Made by a program: the position numbers and the translations under genes. From the NCBI GenBank assembly GCA_002284615.2, contig MU070206.1:18615-53240 (forward strand): 34,626 bases of DNA, given 5' to 3'. The notes under the pieces were generated by a model. That model saw nothing but the letters and a program-made list of their open reading frames with translations, was not told the DNA's origin and ran no database searches. The number at the start of each line of letters is the position of its first letter. Within the stretch, counting starts at the first letter, position 1. Shown here piece after piece: positions 8,224 through 18,159 of the stretch. The stretch comes from Dunaliella salina (lineage: Eukaryota; Chlorophyta; Chlorophyceae; Chlamydomonadales; Dunaliellaceae).

Positions 8224-8288
8224 AAGAGCTGAAACGTGACACCGACAGCTGCCTGGCAAAGTTGAAAGCCAATTACATGGGCTCACAG
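8224..8288 (+). CDS. Tubby-like protein, tubby-domain exon
   Basis: The exon has an acceptor (TGTACTGCAG) and a donor (TCACAG then GTGAGC). The first two bases complete the Glu codon begun at 6695, and the exon ends in phase 0. It reads ELKRDTDSCLAKLKANYMGSQ. This aligns with the family segment D-(L)-S-R-x-x-D-S-x-(I/V/L)-(G/A)-K-L-(R/K)-(S/A)-N-x-(M/L)-G-(T/S)-(K/E/Q), which directly follows the S-x-D-P of the previous exon. The fit across the junction is strong evidence for the splice. Confidence 0.9.
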
Positions 8289-8778
8289 GTGAGCCTGGAA
8301 CTAAGCATGGCAGTGGCAGCTGCTTGCCTCAACATCTGTTTGGGAGGGGCTTACGTTATTTTTTAAGGGCTCTCAGTTTGTCGTTTGGGGGGTTGGAAAT
8401 TCTTCCTGCAGCAGTCAAAAACTTGCTGAAAATTGTGTCTGCAGTCACTGAAAACTTACTGAAAGATGTGCTTGCAGCAGTTGTAGCTTGAATTCTATTT
8501 GCCTTCGTTTTTTGAGGCTCACTGTCATACATTCCCAATTGAAGCCTTTAAAGGTAGCGGTCATGGGTGAGTGGGGAAAATCACAGACAGCAGCTTGGAG
8601 GGTATCAGCAAGAAATCCCTCTAGCTTCGAAGGTTGCAGTAGCTCGGAGGGTACCAGCAAGATATCTCAGTACTTTGGAGGGAAGCGGCGGCTTGGAGAG
8701 TACCAGCAAGGTGTATTTACTCAAGATCTCTGACGCAGACAATTTGGTGAGCCCTCCAGCAACCAACCAAACACGCCT

Positions 8779-8912
8779 GTGCCACACATTGCCTGCCCAC
8801 ACATTGCCCGTGCATGTGCCACACATTGCCTGCCCACACATTGCCCATGCATGTGCCACACATTGCCCGCGCATGTGCCCACACATAGCCCATGCATGTG
8901 CCGCACATTGCC
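8779..8912. repeat. 37-bp minisatellite
   Basis: Units of the form GTGCCACACATTGCC / TGCCCACACATTGCC(C)(A/G)TGCAT repeat from 8779 and 8816 onward, with shortened units to about 8912. Confidence 0.85.
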
Positions 8913-9631
8913 TGCCTTCGAAGACGTATTCATTGGGGGAAAAAAGCTCCATTTTTTTTGGTCGCCTCGAAGTGATAAGGCCTGCCATGTTCGCCTGTCC
9001 TGAAGCACAATCATCGCCTTGAAAGGATGACACTTCTCAAGGATTAAGGAGGTCCTGTAGTGAAGGCAGAATCCAGGCTTGCTAGCCAGTGACGCCATCC
9101 ATCATCTTTGTTCGACAAGGTTCACGAAATTCTCCACTTTGGAAATTCTCTATTTTTATGATCAGGCTAGCAGTCAGTCGTTTTGACTGGAGGCCTTTCT
9201 GCCTTGTAACCTTTGTTGAACGAATGAAACAAGTTGACGGCCAGTGGCTGCTTTCCTTTCCTGTCCTGTCCTGTCCTTGTCCATCTCTTCATTGGTCCTC
9301 CATCCTCACATCATTGTGTCTTGACTGCTGGCTCCATATCATGCAAAATTTCAATCTTATGTGCTTCCAAATTGAAGGGGTGGCATGGCATGGCATGGTA
9401 TCCCTGACCCTGCCTGTCCCTTTTGCTTTTTCAGGCAATCGATCTAGGAATTCTCTTCACCTTGATTGACTTGGGGGGCATTTGCACTGCCTATGTGGTT
9501 TATCTTTTTTTCTTTTCATCGGGGCATGTATCACTTGGGCATTGCTGGGTCTTGAAAAGGCCAGTGTGGCATCTATCATCCCACGCGTACCAATAATGCA
9601 CATGGTTCCTCTGTCCTTTCTCACCATGCAG
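8913..9631. other. Intron sequence without confident content
   Basis: The intron leads up to the acceptor at 9631. The short phrase TTCTCTATTTTTATGATC near 9146 resembles a broken FSIYD motif of tubby proteins, but it needs a frameshift and the true continuation is found at 9632. Confidence 0.4.
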
Positions 9632-9709
9632 TTCACTTTGTGGCAGCGTACTGGGGATGCAAGCGTGAAGAAAGGCTATGGACAAGAAGGCATGAGCCTT
9701 GTGTACGAG
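9632..9709 (+). CDS. Tubby-like protein, tubby-domain exon
   Basis: A 26-codon exon, phase 0 at both ends, between an acceptor (TCTCACCATGCAG) and a donor (TACGAG then GTGACC). It reads FTLWQRTGDASVKKG, then YGQEGMSLVYE. It matches the strand and loop after the G-T-K of tubby (F-T-(V/I)-Y-D ... ending in (V/L)-x-Y-E just before N-V-L-G). The usual Tyr-Asp is Trp-Gln here, so this part has diverged. Length and boundary fit the family. Confidence 0.8.
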
Positions 9710-10264
9710 GTGACCTTGTTCGGCTTGTATTCATGTTTTTACACACTTTAGACCTCGGGTTTGCTTGTGCCTGTAAACCTGCAAAGCAGTAGCTCTCGTT
9801 TCATTCTGTCGGGACCAATCAATCAATTGATTTGCCCAGCCAATCGTTGGACCAAAAAAATCTGAGGCAATCAGGCAGCCACACTCTGAAGGAGGCCCAC
9901 TTGATACTTTACTGAATTCGAGTAGTCGCACAGCCTTGCCAATGGATTTCCTGATGACGTGTGCTTTCCCTCCTTGCTTATTCTCTCTGCCAGTATGAAT
10001 AAGTGTAAAAAAAGCGCATGTTTTTATGGCTGCAGACAAGCCAGAAGAAAACAGTCTAAAACATGTTAGTTGTCGATCCAATATGTATCCTTCACAAGAT
10101 GTATAGTACTATATTATTTATATGTGGGTGCTTCCTTTTTGGCTTTTTCGAAAACCCTGGTTTTATGACACACCCAAATATGCCCCTTTGGAAAACTTTT
10201 ATTTTTCTATAGCTTTTGCCACGTGCCTCGGGCCCGCCGTGAGGCCTGCAGCCTCTCACCTTTA

Positions 10265-10950
10265 AAATGCAGGGTGTTTTTGTATTGGATTGCCGGGCAA
10301 TTCTTTCAAAAGTGGTAGCGTTGTTTGCAGAAAAGCTGTTCTGTTACTCCCTTGAGCTAGGAAGGTCAACTCCAATACTGCCAGAAGTGTTTTCCTGCTC
10401 ATTTATCCTGTCCATAAAGTCCATGCTTGCATCTAGCCATTTCGCAATGGCTGCTCGGTAGGGGAACATTGCAATGCTGACCTCCTTGCTCTTCAACACC
10501 TGCACGCATGCCTTGAGGTGCTGCCCCTCGAGGCTGTTATGCTAGGGTTTCCTGGGATACTTCATCGCGATGAAGATGCGATCATCTTCCACTGAGCCTA
10601 GCACCATCACAAGCACCGAGCATGCCGGCTTCACAAACTTAGGGTACCACACTTTGGCACCTTAGCGGCAAGCCTCCTGCCAGAATGCTTCAGCCTTGGG
10701 CGGTGGCTTGCACCTCTTGCTCAGGCTCGGCTCAGGCTCCTGCTCGGTACTTCAGGGTTGCTGCCATGCTGCTTTGTCTTTCTGTCCTTGCAGCCATGCA
10801 GCTACAAGATCCTTGCGTTTCTTGCCCTGCTCATGCGGGTTAACACATACTGCCCTACTCTGGAAGGTAGTGTGGCAGAGTGCACTAAACCAAGTACTCT
10901 TTGTTGTCAGAGGTGCACTGTACCGAGTACTCATTGTCGTCATCAATGCC
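10265..10950 (-). pseudogene. Decayed minus-strand reading frame, family unknown
   Basis: One minus-strand frame stays coherent for about 220 codons although several stop codons interrupt it, with no frameshift needed. Readable segments include DDDNEYSVQCTSDNKEYLV, VLVMVLGSVEDDRIFIAMKY, and VSIAMFPYRAAIAKWLDA followed by SMDFMDRINEQE. The stops are TAG, TGA, TAA, TAG and TAA. Each is one C-to-T change from CAG, CGA or CAA. The charged and hydrophobic pattern looks protein-like. A transposase or other mobile-element protein is possible but not shown. Confidence 0.4.
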
Positions 10951-11149
10951 ACCATCCTTGACCAACGCTTACATAAGGGGCAGTTTGGGGGTCATACCAG
11001 GCATATCATAAATGTGTCGGAGAGGCCATGTGGCATTTTAAGATTCTTACCTTACATATGTTAGTATGTAGTATATATGTAGGTATACATGTGTAATATG
11101 TGGTCCTAAATTGCTGGTCTAATGATCATGTGTGCAGCCAAACAAGAGG

Positions 11150-11690
11150 TCTGGGCCACGAGCTGTACGAGTTGCTCTGCCCCTGCCCGGGCACCATTGG
11201 CCACCTTCAGAAGAGGTGGGTGTCAGTTTGCAGACGGCATTTGGTTTTGCCAATGCCTTGGCCCTGCTGAGGTGGCCACCTGGAGAAGAGAATTGTGCGT
11301 CAGAAGCTACCTGCAGAAGATGTGGGAGCCAGCGTGCTGACTATGCTTGGTCTGCTAATGCCCTGGTCCTGCTGAGGTGGCCACTTGTTCAGCAGAGAAT
11401 TGTGCATCAGTGGCCACCTGCAGAAGAGGTGGGTGTCAGTTCTCAGATGATATTTGGTTTTGCTGATGCCTTGGCCCTGCTGAGGTGGCCACCTTCGGAA
11501 GAAAAATGTGCGTCAGTGGCTCCCTGCAGAGGAGGTGGGTGCAAGTGTGCTGACCATGCTTGGTCTGCTGATGCCCTGGCCCTACTGAGGTGGCCACTCG
11601 TTCAGTAGAGAATTGTGCATGAGTGACCACCTGCAGAAGAGGTGGGTGTCAGTTGCAGACGATATTTGGTTTTGCTAACGCCTTGGCCAT
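11150..11690. repeat. 213-bp higher-order tandem repeat built from 106-bp monomers
   Basis: CAGAAGAGGT recurs at 11208 and 11421 and a matching unit starts at 11635 (213 and 214 bases apart). The intermediate monomers start near 11313 and 11527. Monomers share CCTGCAGAAGA.GTGGG, GGTTTTGC or GGTCTGCT, and AATGCC(C/T)TGG.CCTGCTGAGGTGGCCAC. Two alternating monomer types make a dimeric repeat. The dimer length is a multiple of three and one + frame stays open through it (11132-11608), which is probably a by-product. Confidence 0.85.
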
Positions 11691-11699
11691 GCATTAGGG

Positions 11700-12720
11700 G
11701 ACACCCTCTAAAGTCACTTACAAAATGATATGTTTAGTAACGGCTGTGATCACATGCCACATAATCTCAATTGTCACGCCTTTAGATAAGTGCATCAGTA
11801 GCCTTCACAAGAGATGGAGATGCTGCACGCGTGGTGAAGGGTTGGTGTCGTTCTAAAAGGCTAAGGAGTGGGGTGGGGGAGATGATGGTATGTGCTTTTG
11901 ATTTTTGGGAGGGTCTGCATGGGGTGCTCGCATAGTATTCCCACATAGTAAGCATAGTATCCCGGAGGCGTGAGTAGGGGCAGGGTACAGGACTTTCTGT
12001 TTCTGAAAACATCTGTTTTTGAGAATATGGAGGGTGTATTTGCTGCTGCATTTCAGCCTGCACATTAGCAGTTCCTGTCTCAAATGTTGTGAGCAGGAAA
12101 ACGAAGCAATTGGATTTGAAAGATTACGTTTGCTGCTTCATCCATCTGCACGAGATTCAACAGCAGTTCTGCAATGGTGTCTGAGGGGGGGGCGGGGGGG
12201 AGGGGGGCCTTGCAGTTTGTGTGCAAAGTGGCAATTGCAAGCATCTCCGTGCCTGTCTTTATTGTTGTCCATATCTGCCTACGCTGCCCCCCAAAGTAAT
12301 GCCCCCCATAACAACGCATGCGACTTGTTTTCCTTGCAACCGGCTATGCTAATAGCGTTGTCTAACCAAAGCATAATTGTGCTACTGCATTGTGCTCTTA
12401 GCGTCCATGCATGCAGCAGAGGTGCTTTGCGACCAGCTGTGCCCAACAGCTGTGTGGCCACTTGCCTAGTAATCCAGAGAGTTGCAATCTGGGGCTTGAA
12501 ACTGTGAATTTCCTGTCAACATAGGGCCTACAGTACTGTCGCCAGAATCTTGTTTGATTGCTGAAATTGCTCAAATGCCATGAAAAGCTTGCTGATAAGG
12601 CAACCCACATTGCGCAATAAATTGCATTACCCATAAGGTGAGGATTGATCTTTGTGTAATCTTACAATTAAACGGTTAATGTCATATTACTGCAACACTC
12701 TCTGTTTTGAATGACCTTGC
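11700..12720. other. Intron sequence without recognised content
   Basis: There is one G-run cluster (12182-12208). No exon with family support was found, although this interval lies inside the tubby-like gene. Confidence 0.4.
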
Positions 12721-12722
12721 AG

Positions 12723-12794
12723 GAACACAACCATCCCGTTCCTGGGGTTGAAAAACCCCACCACATATGTCTGAAGAAGGAAATTATCAAATTT
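12723..12794 (+). CDS. Candidate tubby-domain exon (uncertain)
   Basis: A good acceptor (TTTTGAATGACCTTGCAG) is followed by an open phase-0 frame reading EHNHPVPGVEKPHHICLKK. This is the place where the family has N-V-L-G-x-x-G-P-R-x-M. The pattern V-P-G-x-x-x-P-x-x-I fits loosely. The frame offset by one base reads FLGLKNPTTY and fits about as well, but its phase does not match the exon before. The end is a guess (AAATTT then GTGGGG). One or more further exons, for roughly 50-60 residues, should lie between here and 13731, perhaps in the gap. Confidence 0.3.
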
Positions 12795-12958
12795 GTGGGG
12801 CACTGTATTTCTCCAATACTCTAGTAATACAGTAATATAAGAGTAATGTTGCAAAAATGTAACAGTAGTATGATGATTAGCACCTTCATGACCCAACAAT
12901 GAACATCTGCGTACCGCTATGCTGCCTTTTTGGCCTGCACAGGCACGTGCGTGGTGTG

Positions 12959-12968
12959 CCCGCGCGCG

Positions 12969-13030
<62 letters not shown>
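12959..13030. repeat. (CG)n then (CA)n microsatellite running into the assembly gap
   Basis: CGCGCG alternation is followed by a CA run that ends at the first N. The run resumes on the other side of the gap (13721). Confidence 0.95.
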
Positions 13031-13720
13031 NNNNNNNNNNNNNNNNNNNNNNNNNNNNNNNNNNNNNNNNNNNNNNNNNNNNNNNNNNNNNNNNNNNNNN
13101 NNNNNNNNNNNNNNNNNNNNNNNNNNNNNNNNNNNNNNNNNNNNNNNNNNNNNNNNNNNNNNNNNNNNNNNNNNNNNNNNNNNNNNNNNNNNNNNNNNNN
13201 NNNNNNNNNNNNNNNNNNNNNNNNNNNNNNNNNNNNNNNNNNNNNNNNNNNNNNNNNNNNNNNNNNNNNNNNNNNNNNNNNNNNNNNNNNNNNNNNNNNN
13301 NNNNNNNNNNNNNNNNNNNNNNNNNNNNNNNNNNNNNNNNNNNNNNNNNNNNNNNNNNNNNNNNNNNNNNNNNNNNNNNNNNNNNNNNNNNNNNNNNNNN
13401 NNNNNNNNNNNNNNNNNNNNNNNNNNNNNNNNNNNNNNNNNNNNNNNNNNNNNNNNNNNNNNNNNNNNNNNNNNNNNNNNNNNNNNNNNNNNNNNNNNNN
13501 NNNNNNNNNNNNNNNNNNNNNNNNNNNNNNNNNNNNNNNNNNNNNNNNNNNNNNNNNNNNNNNNNNNNNNNNNNNNNNNNNNNNNNNNNNNNNNNNNNNN
13601 NNNNNNNNNNNNNNNNNNNNNNNNNNNNNNNNNNNNNNNNNNNNNNNNNNNNNNNNNNNNNNNNNNNNNNNNNNNNNNNNNNNNNNNNNNNNNNNNNNNN
13701 NNNNNNNNNNNNNNNNNNNN
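13031..13720. other. Assembly gap (690 N)
   Basis: CA repeats on both sides suggest that the gap is at least partly a long CA run. It may also hide a tubby-domain exon. Confidence 0.98.
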
Positions 13721-13730
13721 ACACACACAG

Positions 13731-13916
13731 CGTACACCCTGAACTTCGACAAGCGTGTCAAGAAGGCTTCTGTGAAGAACATGCAACTAGTGCCTTGGGA
13801 CCACAACTCAGATGCGCGGGATGCCAAAGTGATGCTTCAGTTTGGGAAGCTGGGGGAAGATTTGTTTGCGTTAGACTTCGGGTACCCTTTCACCATTGAG
13901 AGTGCCTTTGCCCTAG
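13731..13916 (+). CDS. Tubby-like protein, penultimate exon of the tubby domain
   Basis: The acceptor ACACACACAG is the end of a CA repeat, and the donor is CCCTAG then GTGAGT. The peptide starts YTLNFDKRVKKASVKNMQL and later has VMLQFGKLGEDLFALDF and GYPFTIESAFAL. These match the family signature L-N-F-x-x-R-V-x-x-A-S-V-K-N-x-Q, then (I/V)-x-(L/M)-Q-F-G-(R/K)-(V/L)-x-x-D-x-F-x-(M/L)-D-(F/Y)-x-Y-P and (A/S)-F-A. The loop between the two blocks (WDHNSDARDAK) is a little longer than in animal tubby. One base is left at the end for the last exon. Confidence 0.97.
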
Positions 13917-13936
13917 GTGAGTGCAAGGGTAGTTAA

Positions 13937-13937
13937 G

Positions 13938-14022
<85 letters not shown>

Positions 14023-14023
14023 T
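13937..14023. repeat. (TG)n microsatellite just after a splice donor
   Basis: The run begins about 20 bases after the donor at 13916. It mirrors the CA run that ends in the acceptor of the same exon. Confidence 0.95.
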
Positions 14024-14819
14024 GATACATGTGCCGGGCAGCTGTGGCAGCCTGTATGCTTCATGTTCAAATTGATGTGATTGCATGACTTCTGGCGCGC
14101 ACCTCAGCTTGGTGCAGGTGAGAAAGTGTTGTTCTGCTGGCTCACACTCTCTGGCAGTGTGGGCTAGTTGAGAAAATGTTGTTCTGCTGGCTCACACTTG
14201 TTGGCAAGGAGGGCTTCTTGGAAACAGGCAGCATGTTGCTCCGGCACTGAGCTCCTTCAACAATTCCTGGGAATTTCTTGGACAGCTCAAGGCCAAGTTG
14301 GGCATCAGTTAGTGGCTGGGGATCTGTCCTTGACTGATGCTGGGAACGGAAGTGCAGCTGTGCTTCAGTTTGAGCTGAGCAGCCTGGTGTGCTGCATCAA
14401 TTAGGCGTTCGCTCAATGAGGAAGTGATGGCTGGGAGATGAATCAGGGTATCAGGGTTAGTTATCTTGGTGATCTAAATTTGGCTCGAAAGCTATACAAA
14501 ATAGATAAGCCTCTCCTCCATTATAGCGTCAAAGTCTCAGCCAAAAGAATGGGTTTAATCTAGATGTATTAGAATCTTCACTAATGCGCACATTGAGCAA
14601 AAGTAAATTGACATGCAACCGGCATTGGACAGGGGACAGGTTGCCTGCACTCTGCAGCCTGTGCTGGTGAACAGTGGGTCCGCCGAGGCTCACTTACGGT
14701 ACCAAAGGCTCTGGAAATTCAACCACCCCGATAAGAAGTTGGTTGGGGAGATGGACTGCCGTTTGGGCACCCCCTTTTCTCACAGCACTAGTTGCTATGA
14801 AGGTTACAAAGACCTGTGG
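14024..14819. other. Intron sequence with a short tandem duplication
   Basis: GAGAAA(G/A)TGTTGTTCTGCTGGCTCACACT occurs twice, near 14121 and 14169. The ORF beginning at 14613 has a protein-like first part (KFNHPDKKLVGEMDC) but no recognised family, and it runs on into a minisatellite. Confidence 0.4.
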
Positions 14820-15440
14820 GTCACCCTCAGCTTGGTGAGCATTTGGAGAGCGGTGCCCGTGCTGTTGAGTAGTCGGTCCCCAAGCTGGCCTGTACCAATG
14901 AGCAGTATGTCTCCAAGCTGGATCGCGCCGGTAAGCACTTGGTTTGGTGAGCAGCTGGACACTGTGCGGGCCCTTGCTTGTAAGCAGCTGGACACTGAGG
15001 GGGCCTGTGCTGATGAGCAGCTGGACACTGAGCGTGCCCTTGCTAGTAAGCAGCTAAACACTGAGCAGGCCTGTGCTGATGAGCAGCTGGACACTCAGCG
15101 TGCCCTTGCTTGTAAGCAGCTGGACACTGAGCGGGCCTGTGCTCTTGAGCAGTTGGTCATGAGCTGGCCTGTGCCAGTAGGCAGTTTATCGGCTGTGCGG
15201 GTGGGCAGTTGGTTTGGTGAGCAGCTGGACACTGAGCGCGGGACGTTGCTTGTAAACAGCTGGACACTGAGCGGGCCTGTGCTGATGAGCGGCTGGACTC
15301 TGCACGAGCCCTTGCTCGCGAGCAGCTGGATACCCAGCGTGCCCTTGCTAGTAAGCAGCTGGTCACCAAGCTGGCCTGTGCTGGTGAGCAGCTGGTCATG
15401 AGCTGGCCTGTGCCAGTGGGCAATGTATCAACTGTGCGGG
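14820..15440. repeat. 33-bp minisatellite with alternating unit types
   Basis: Units of the form GAGCAGCTGGACACTGAGCG / GGCCTGTGCTGAT and AAGCAGCTGGACACTGAGCG / TGCCCTTGCTAGT alternate. In one frame this gives an 11-residue repeat (EQLDTERACAD, KQLDTERALAS). The units lose order after about 15160. It lies in the last tubby-gene intron, so it is not counted as coding. Confidence 0.85.
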
Positions 15441-15810
15441 TGGGCAGTTGGTCTGTTTGGGGGTCAGGTCTGAACCAGGCTCTTGTGTTGCCTGGATTTG
15501 CGTCTGGCCTTGTGGATTTGACAGCCTGTGAATGTATGGTGCTGCAGCGAGAATATTCTTTATGATTTCACCACTCACTTCATACAAAAGTAGAAGAAAA
15601 TTTTCAAATTCTGAACCTCAAGGGTGCATCCAAGTACGTTTGCAGCCTTTGAAGGGACCTTCGACGGGGGAGGGGGAGAGGAGCTCGCCCCCACACAGGG
15701 GCTCCCAGACTTCCTCCAGAAGTCTACTTCAAATCCATGTGAAAAGTCGGAAAACCACGAATTCTTATTGAACAATATGGTATATCGTGGTAAAGGAAGC
15801 ACTGGCACAC

Positions 15811-15817
15811 GCGCGCG

Positions 15818-15906
<89 letters not shown>
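15811..15906. repeat. (CG)n(CA)n microsatellite
   Basis: CGCGCG alternation is followed by about 40 CA units, then CGCGCG again. This is the same composite form as at 12959. Confidence 0.95.
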
Positions 15907-15908
<2 letters not shown>

Positions 15909-15949
15909 TGCGCGCGCACGCACACTCACACGCCGCGATGGTCCTCAGC

Positions 15950-16750
15950 GGGGGTGAAGGTCTGCTCCTCTGCCCTGGGACTTTAATTCCTCCCAAACAT
16001 TTTTGTCTTAGTCTCTTCATACCATGCAAACATCTTGCGTCAGAAAAAAAAAGTTTCATCTGCCCTTATTTTGGCCCTTGTGCAGGGCTTTCTCCACGCC
16101 TTATAGCTGGAATTCTGTATCTGACCAATCACTGGCCTCTTAAGTACAATGACTCTGAATCACTTTGGATCACCTAATTTTATGCAGTGGATGGTCCGGA
16201 TATTTATTTATTTGTGATGTAGAGTTCACACCTTGGCTAGCTTGGCAGGGTGTCCCAATTTGGAAGATTTAAGCTCTTCATAATTGGCTTGGGCTGGGGG
16301 CTTGCCCAAGAACCTGAGAACTCATGTGTCCCAGTTGTGGGGCACCCTATACAATGAGCACTGAAAACACCTATTCTGGGGTTGGTTTGCCCATCTGTAC
16401 GCTCTCCTTAAGCAGCCTTTTTCCCTGCCTTCGCCTCCATTTTTTGCCTCATCCCCTGCTCTTTCCATTTCAAACTCTGTCTAACACTCTGCACACATTC
16501 TAAGCCCATAACCTACGTAACTGCACTGCGCACCAGCAGAAAAGCTGTCAATAATGCATACTAATCCAGACCAACAAGGTGATGGATCAATGATATACCA
16601 TGGAAAGTCTCCTTGTGGTCGGGCACACTTTAAAGAGTGAGATCCGCCCGTAGCAGAACATGCTGGCTGGAGGTACTTGTGCTTTGCAATCGTTGCTGCG
16701 TAGGTTCTAGCCTGCTTTAGCACTGCGTTTGGCAATCTCTCTCACTTGCA
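15950..16750. other. Intron sequence without recognised content
   Basis: No exon or repeat was recognised in this part of the last intron. Confidence 0.45.
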
Positions 16751-16754
16751 AGCC

Positions 16755-16990
16755 ATTGCCTCTTGCTCTTGCCTCCTCAGACCCTTGTTCTTGTCTCATC
16801 AGACCCCCGTTGTTTCTTGTTCTTGTCTCATCAGACCCTTGTCCATGTCCCTTACTCTTGCCTCCTCAGACCCTTGTTCTTGTCTCATCAGACCCATTGT
16901 CTCTTGTTCTTGTCTCATCAGACCCATTGTCTCTTGTTCTTGTCTCATCAGACCCTTGTCCTTGCCCCTTATACTTGTCTCCTCGGACAA
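16755..16990. repeat. Pyrimidine-rich minisatellite upstream of the last exon
   Basis: CTTGTTCTTGTCTCATCAGACCC and variants recur about six times. The clearest period is 36 bases between the two copies followed by ATTGTCT. Every unit ends in a CAG or TCAG that could compete as an acceptor. The array lies just 5' of the acceptor at 17038-17039. Confidence 0.85.
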
Positions 16991-17039
16991 CCTTTTTCCA
17001 ACCCCAACTCCATGCTCCCATTGGTTTCTGTCTTTGTAG

Positions 17040-17080
17040 CTCTGGCAACCTTTGACACCAAGCTGATCTACTCGTTGTAG
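17040..17080 (+). CDS. Tubby-like protein, last exon
   Basis: The acceptor is TTTCTGTCTTTGTAG. With the base left from 13916 the exon reads ALATFDTKLIYSL and stops at TAG. The family ends in A-F-A-(I)-x-L-S-(S/T)-F-D-(S/T)-K-L-A-C-E, so the match A-x-x-T-F-D-T-K-L is clear. The usual last three residues A-C-E are replaced by I-Y-S-L. The exon has only 13 sense codons and is easy to miss. It lies 3.1 kb from the previous exon. Confidence 0.95.
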
Positions 17081-17320
17081 ACGGACCCCTGAGGTGAATC
17101 TCAGGTCCTGAAGTAATGAGAGGGGAGAGGCCTTCACTGTAGAATTCATGGTTGCTGGTCCAGTGCACAATGTTGTGATACACGTGATAAAGCTACAAGG
17201 TTTGCAATTCATGGGCATGCTCAGAGCATAAAGAACCCAATGATGTGCATAAAAATGTGATTGCCAGATGATGAGATCTGCCTTTTTCAAGTTTTCTCCT
17301 ATTCCTTCCTTTGGTTTGGA

Positions 17321-17325
17321 TGTAA
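17321..17325 (+). terminator. TGTAA polyadenylation signal of the tubby-like gene
   Basis: This is the first TGTAA after the stop, 241 bases downstream. TGTAA (UGUAA in RNA) is the usual chlorophyte signal, so cleavage would be expected a short distance further on. Confidence 0.5.
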
Positions 17326-17702
17326 TGCATCAGAGGGTGATTGTTGAAGTTGGCTTAGTTTGGGGGAAGCGCTTCTGTGCATCTCAGGGAAGCGCTCCTG
17401 CGTGTACCACAGAAATGTGTTTTTAGTGGCACGTCAAGTCGAAGAAGGTTTATGCGCGTACTGCATAGAATGGGCACAGAGCTTTTGGTTGAGAAACACT
17501 GATAGTTGTGCCTGTGCCTCATTAAAACATGAATGATGCATGGCGTGTTGGAATAGCTCTTTGGGGGAAATTTTGGCCAAACTAGTTGACTTGGCTTCAT
17601 GCTTGGTGCTGAATTACACTGTGAGCTCATTTTCATTCAGTTACATAACTTATGTGCGCAAGATGCGATCGCATCTTTCTCTGAGGTACTTTTCATGCTT
17701 CC

Positions 17703-18155
17703 ATGAAGCTGCTAAATCAGCTGGAGTACACCTTTCCAGAACGTACATGGCATGCCTTGGCGGGCATCCTCTGTTTCCTTTTAACGTATTCAGTGCTCAG
17801 CCTGTTGGCTTGCAAGCACCACGTACTCTGGTTGCCAATACACTCCCAAATAGACATGAGGCATTGGTTTCAAGGTTACAAGGCCTCCAGTCAAAACGAC
17901 TGACTGCTATCCTGATAGACGTGAGGCATTTGGCCTTGCTCATACAATATGCCAAAGCAGCTCTGCTGGCATGGCCTTCTCTTTTTTAGTCTCTTCACAT
18001 GTAGTGCCGCAAGCATTATGGGCCCACCCAAACAGTTGTGGAGTGCTTTTGTAGGAGCACTATACAATTGCATGACTTACTCTCTCATGCCCGCGCTGGA
18101 ATTTACAGGATATTTAGCGCCTGCAGTTGTGTCACTCTGCTTCCTTTTTATCTAA
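17703..18155 (+). other. Two hydrophobic ORFs of unknown meaning
   Basis: Two + strand ORFs (17703-17903 and 17949-18155) encode hydrophobic stretches (WHALAGILCFLLTYSVLSLL, and FVGALYNCMTYSLMPALEF followed by a second segment). They could be fragments of a membrane protein broken by a frameshift, or chance in a T-rich region. No family was recognised, and no clear splice sites or start context were seen. Confidence 0.2.
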
Positions 18156-18159
18156 AGAA

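Noticed and set aside
8605..9098. Long minus-strand frames through the 37-bp minisatellite.
   Set aside because: Repetitive Gly-Met-Trp-Ala patterns arising from the repeat; no splice or family support.
9130..9170. Possible broken FSIYD motif as the next tubby exon.
   Set aside because: It needs a frameshift and lacks an acceptor in phase; the exon at 9632 supplies the segment with correct boundaries.
11132..11608. 158-codon ORF with Leu-Leu-Arg-Trp-Pro repeats.
   Set aside because: It follows from a tandem repeat whose unit length is a multiple of three; there is no evidence of coding use.
14613..15401. 262-codon + strand ORF (and minus-strand Ser/Ala/Arg frames) in the last tubby intron.
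   Set aside because: Most of it is the 33-bp minisatellite. Exons 13731 and 17040 join directly inside the conserved end of the tubby domain, so nothing in between belongs to that transcript.
550..15440. The tandem arrays considered as CRISPR.
   Set aside because: Units are contiguous without unique spacers, and the genome is eukaryotic.
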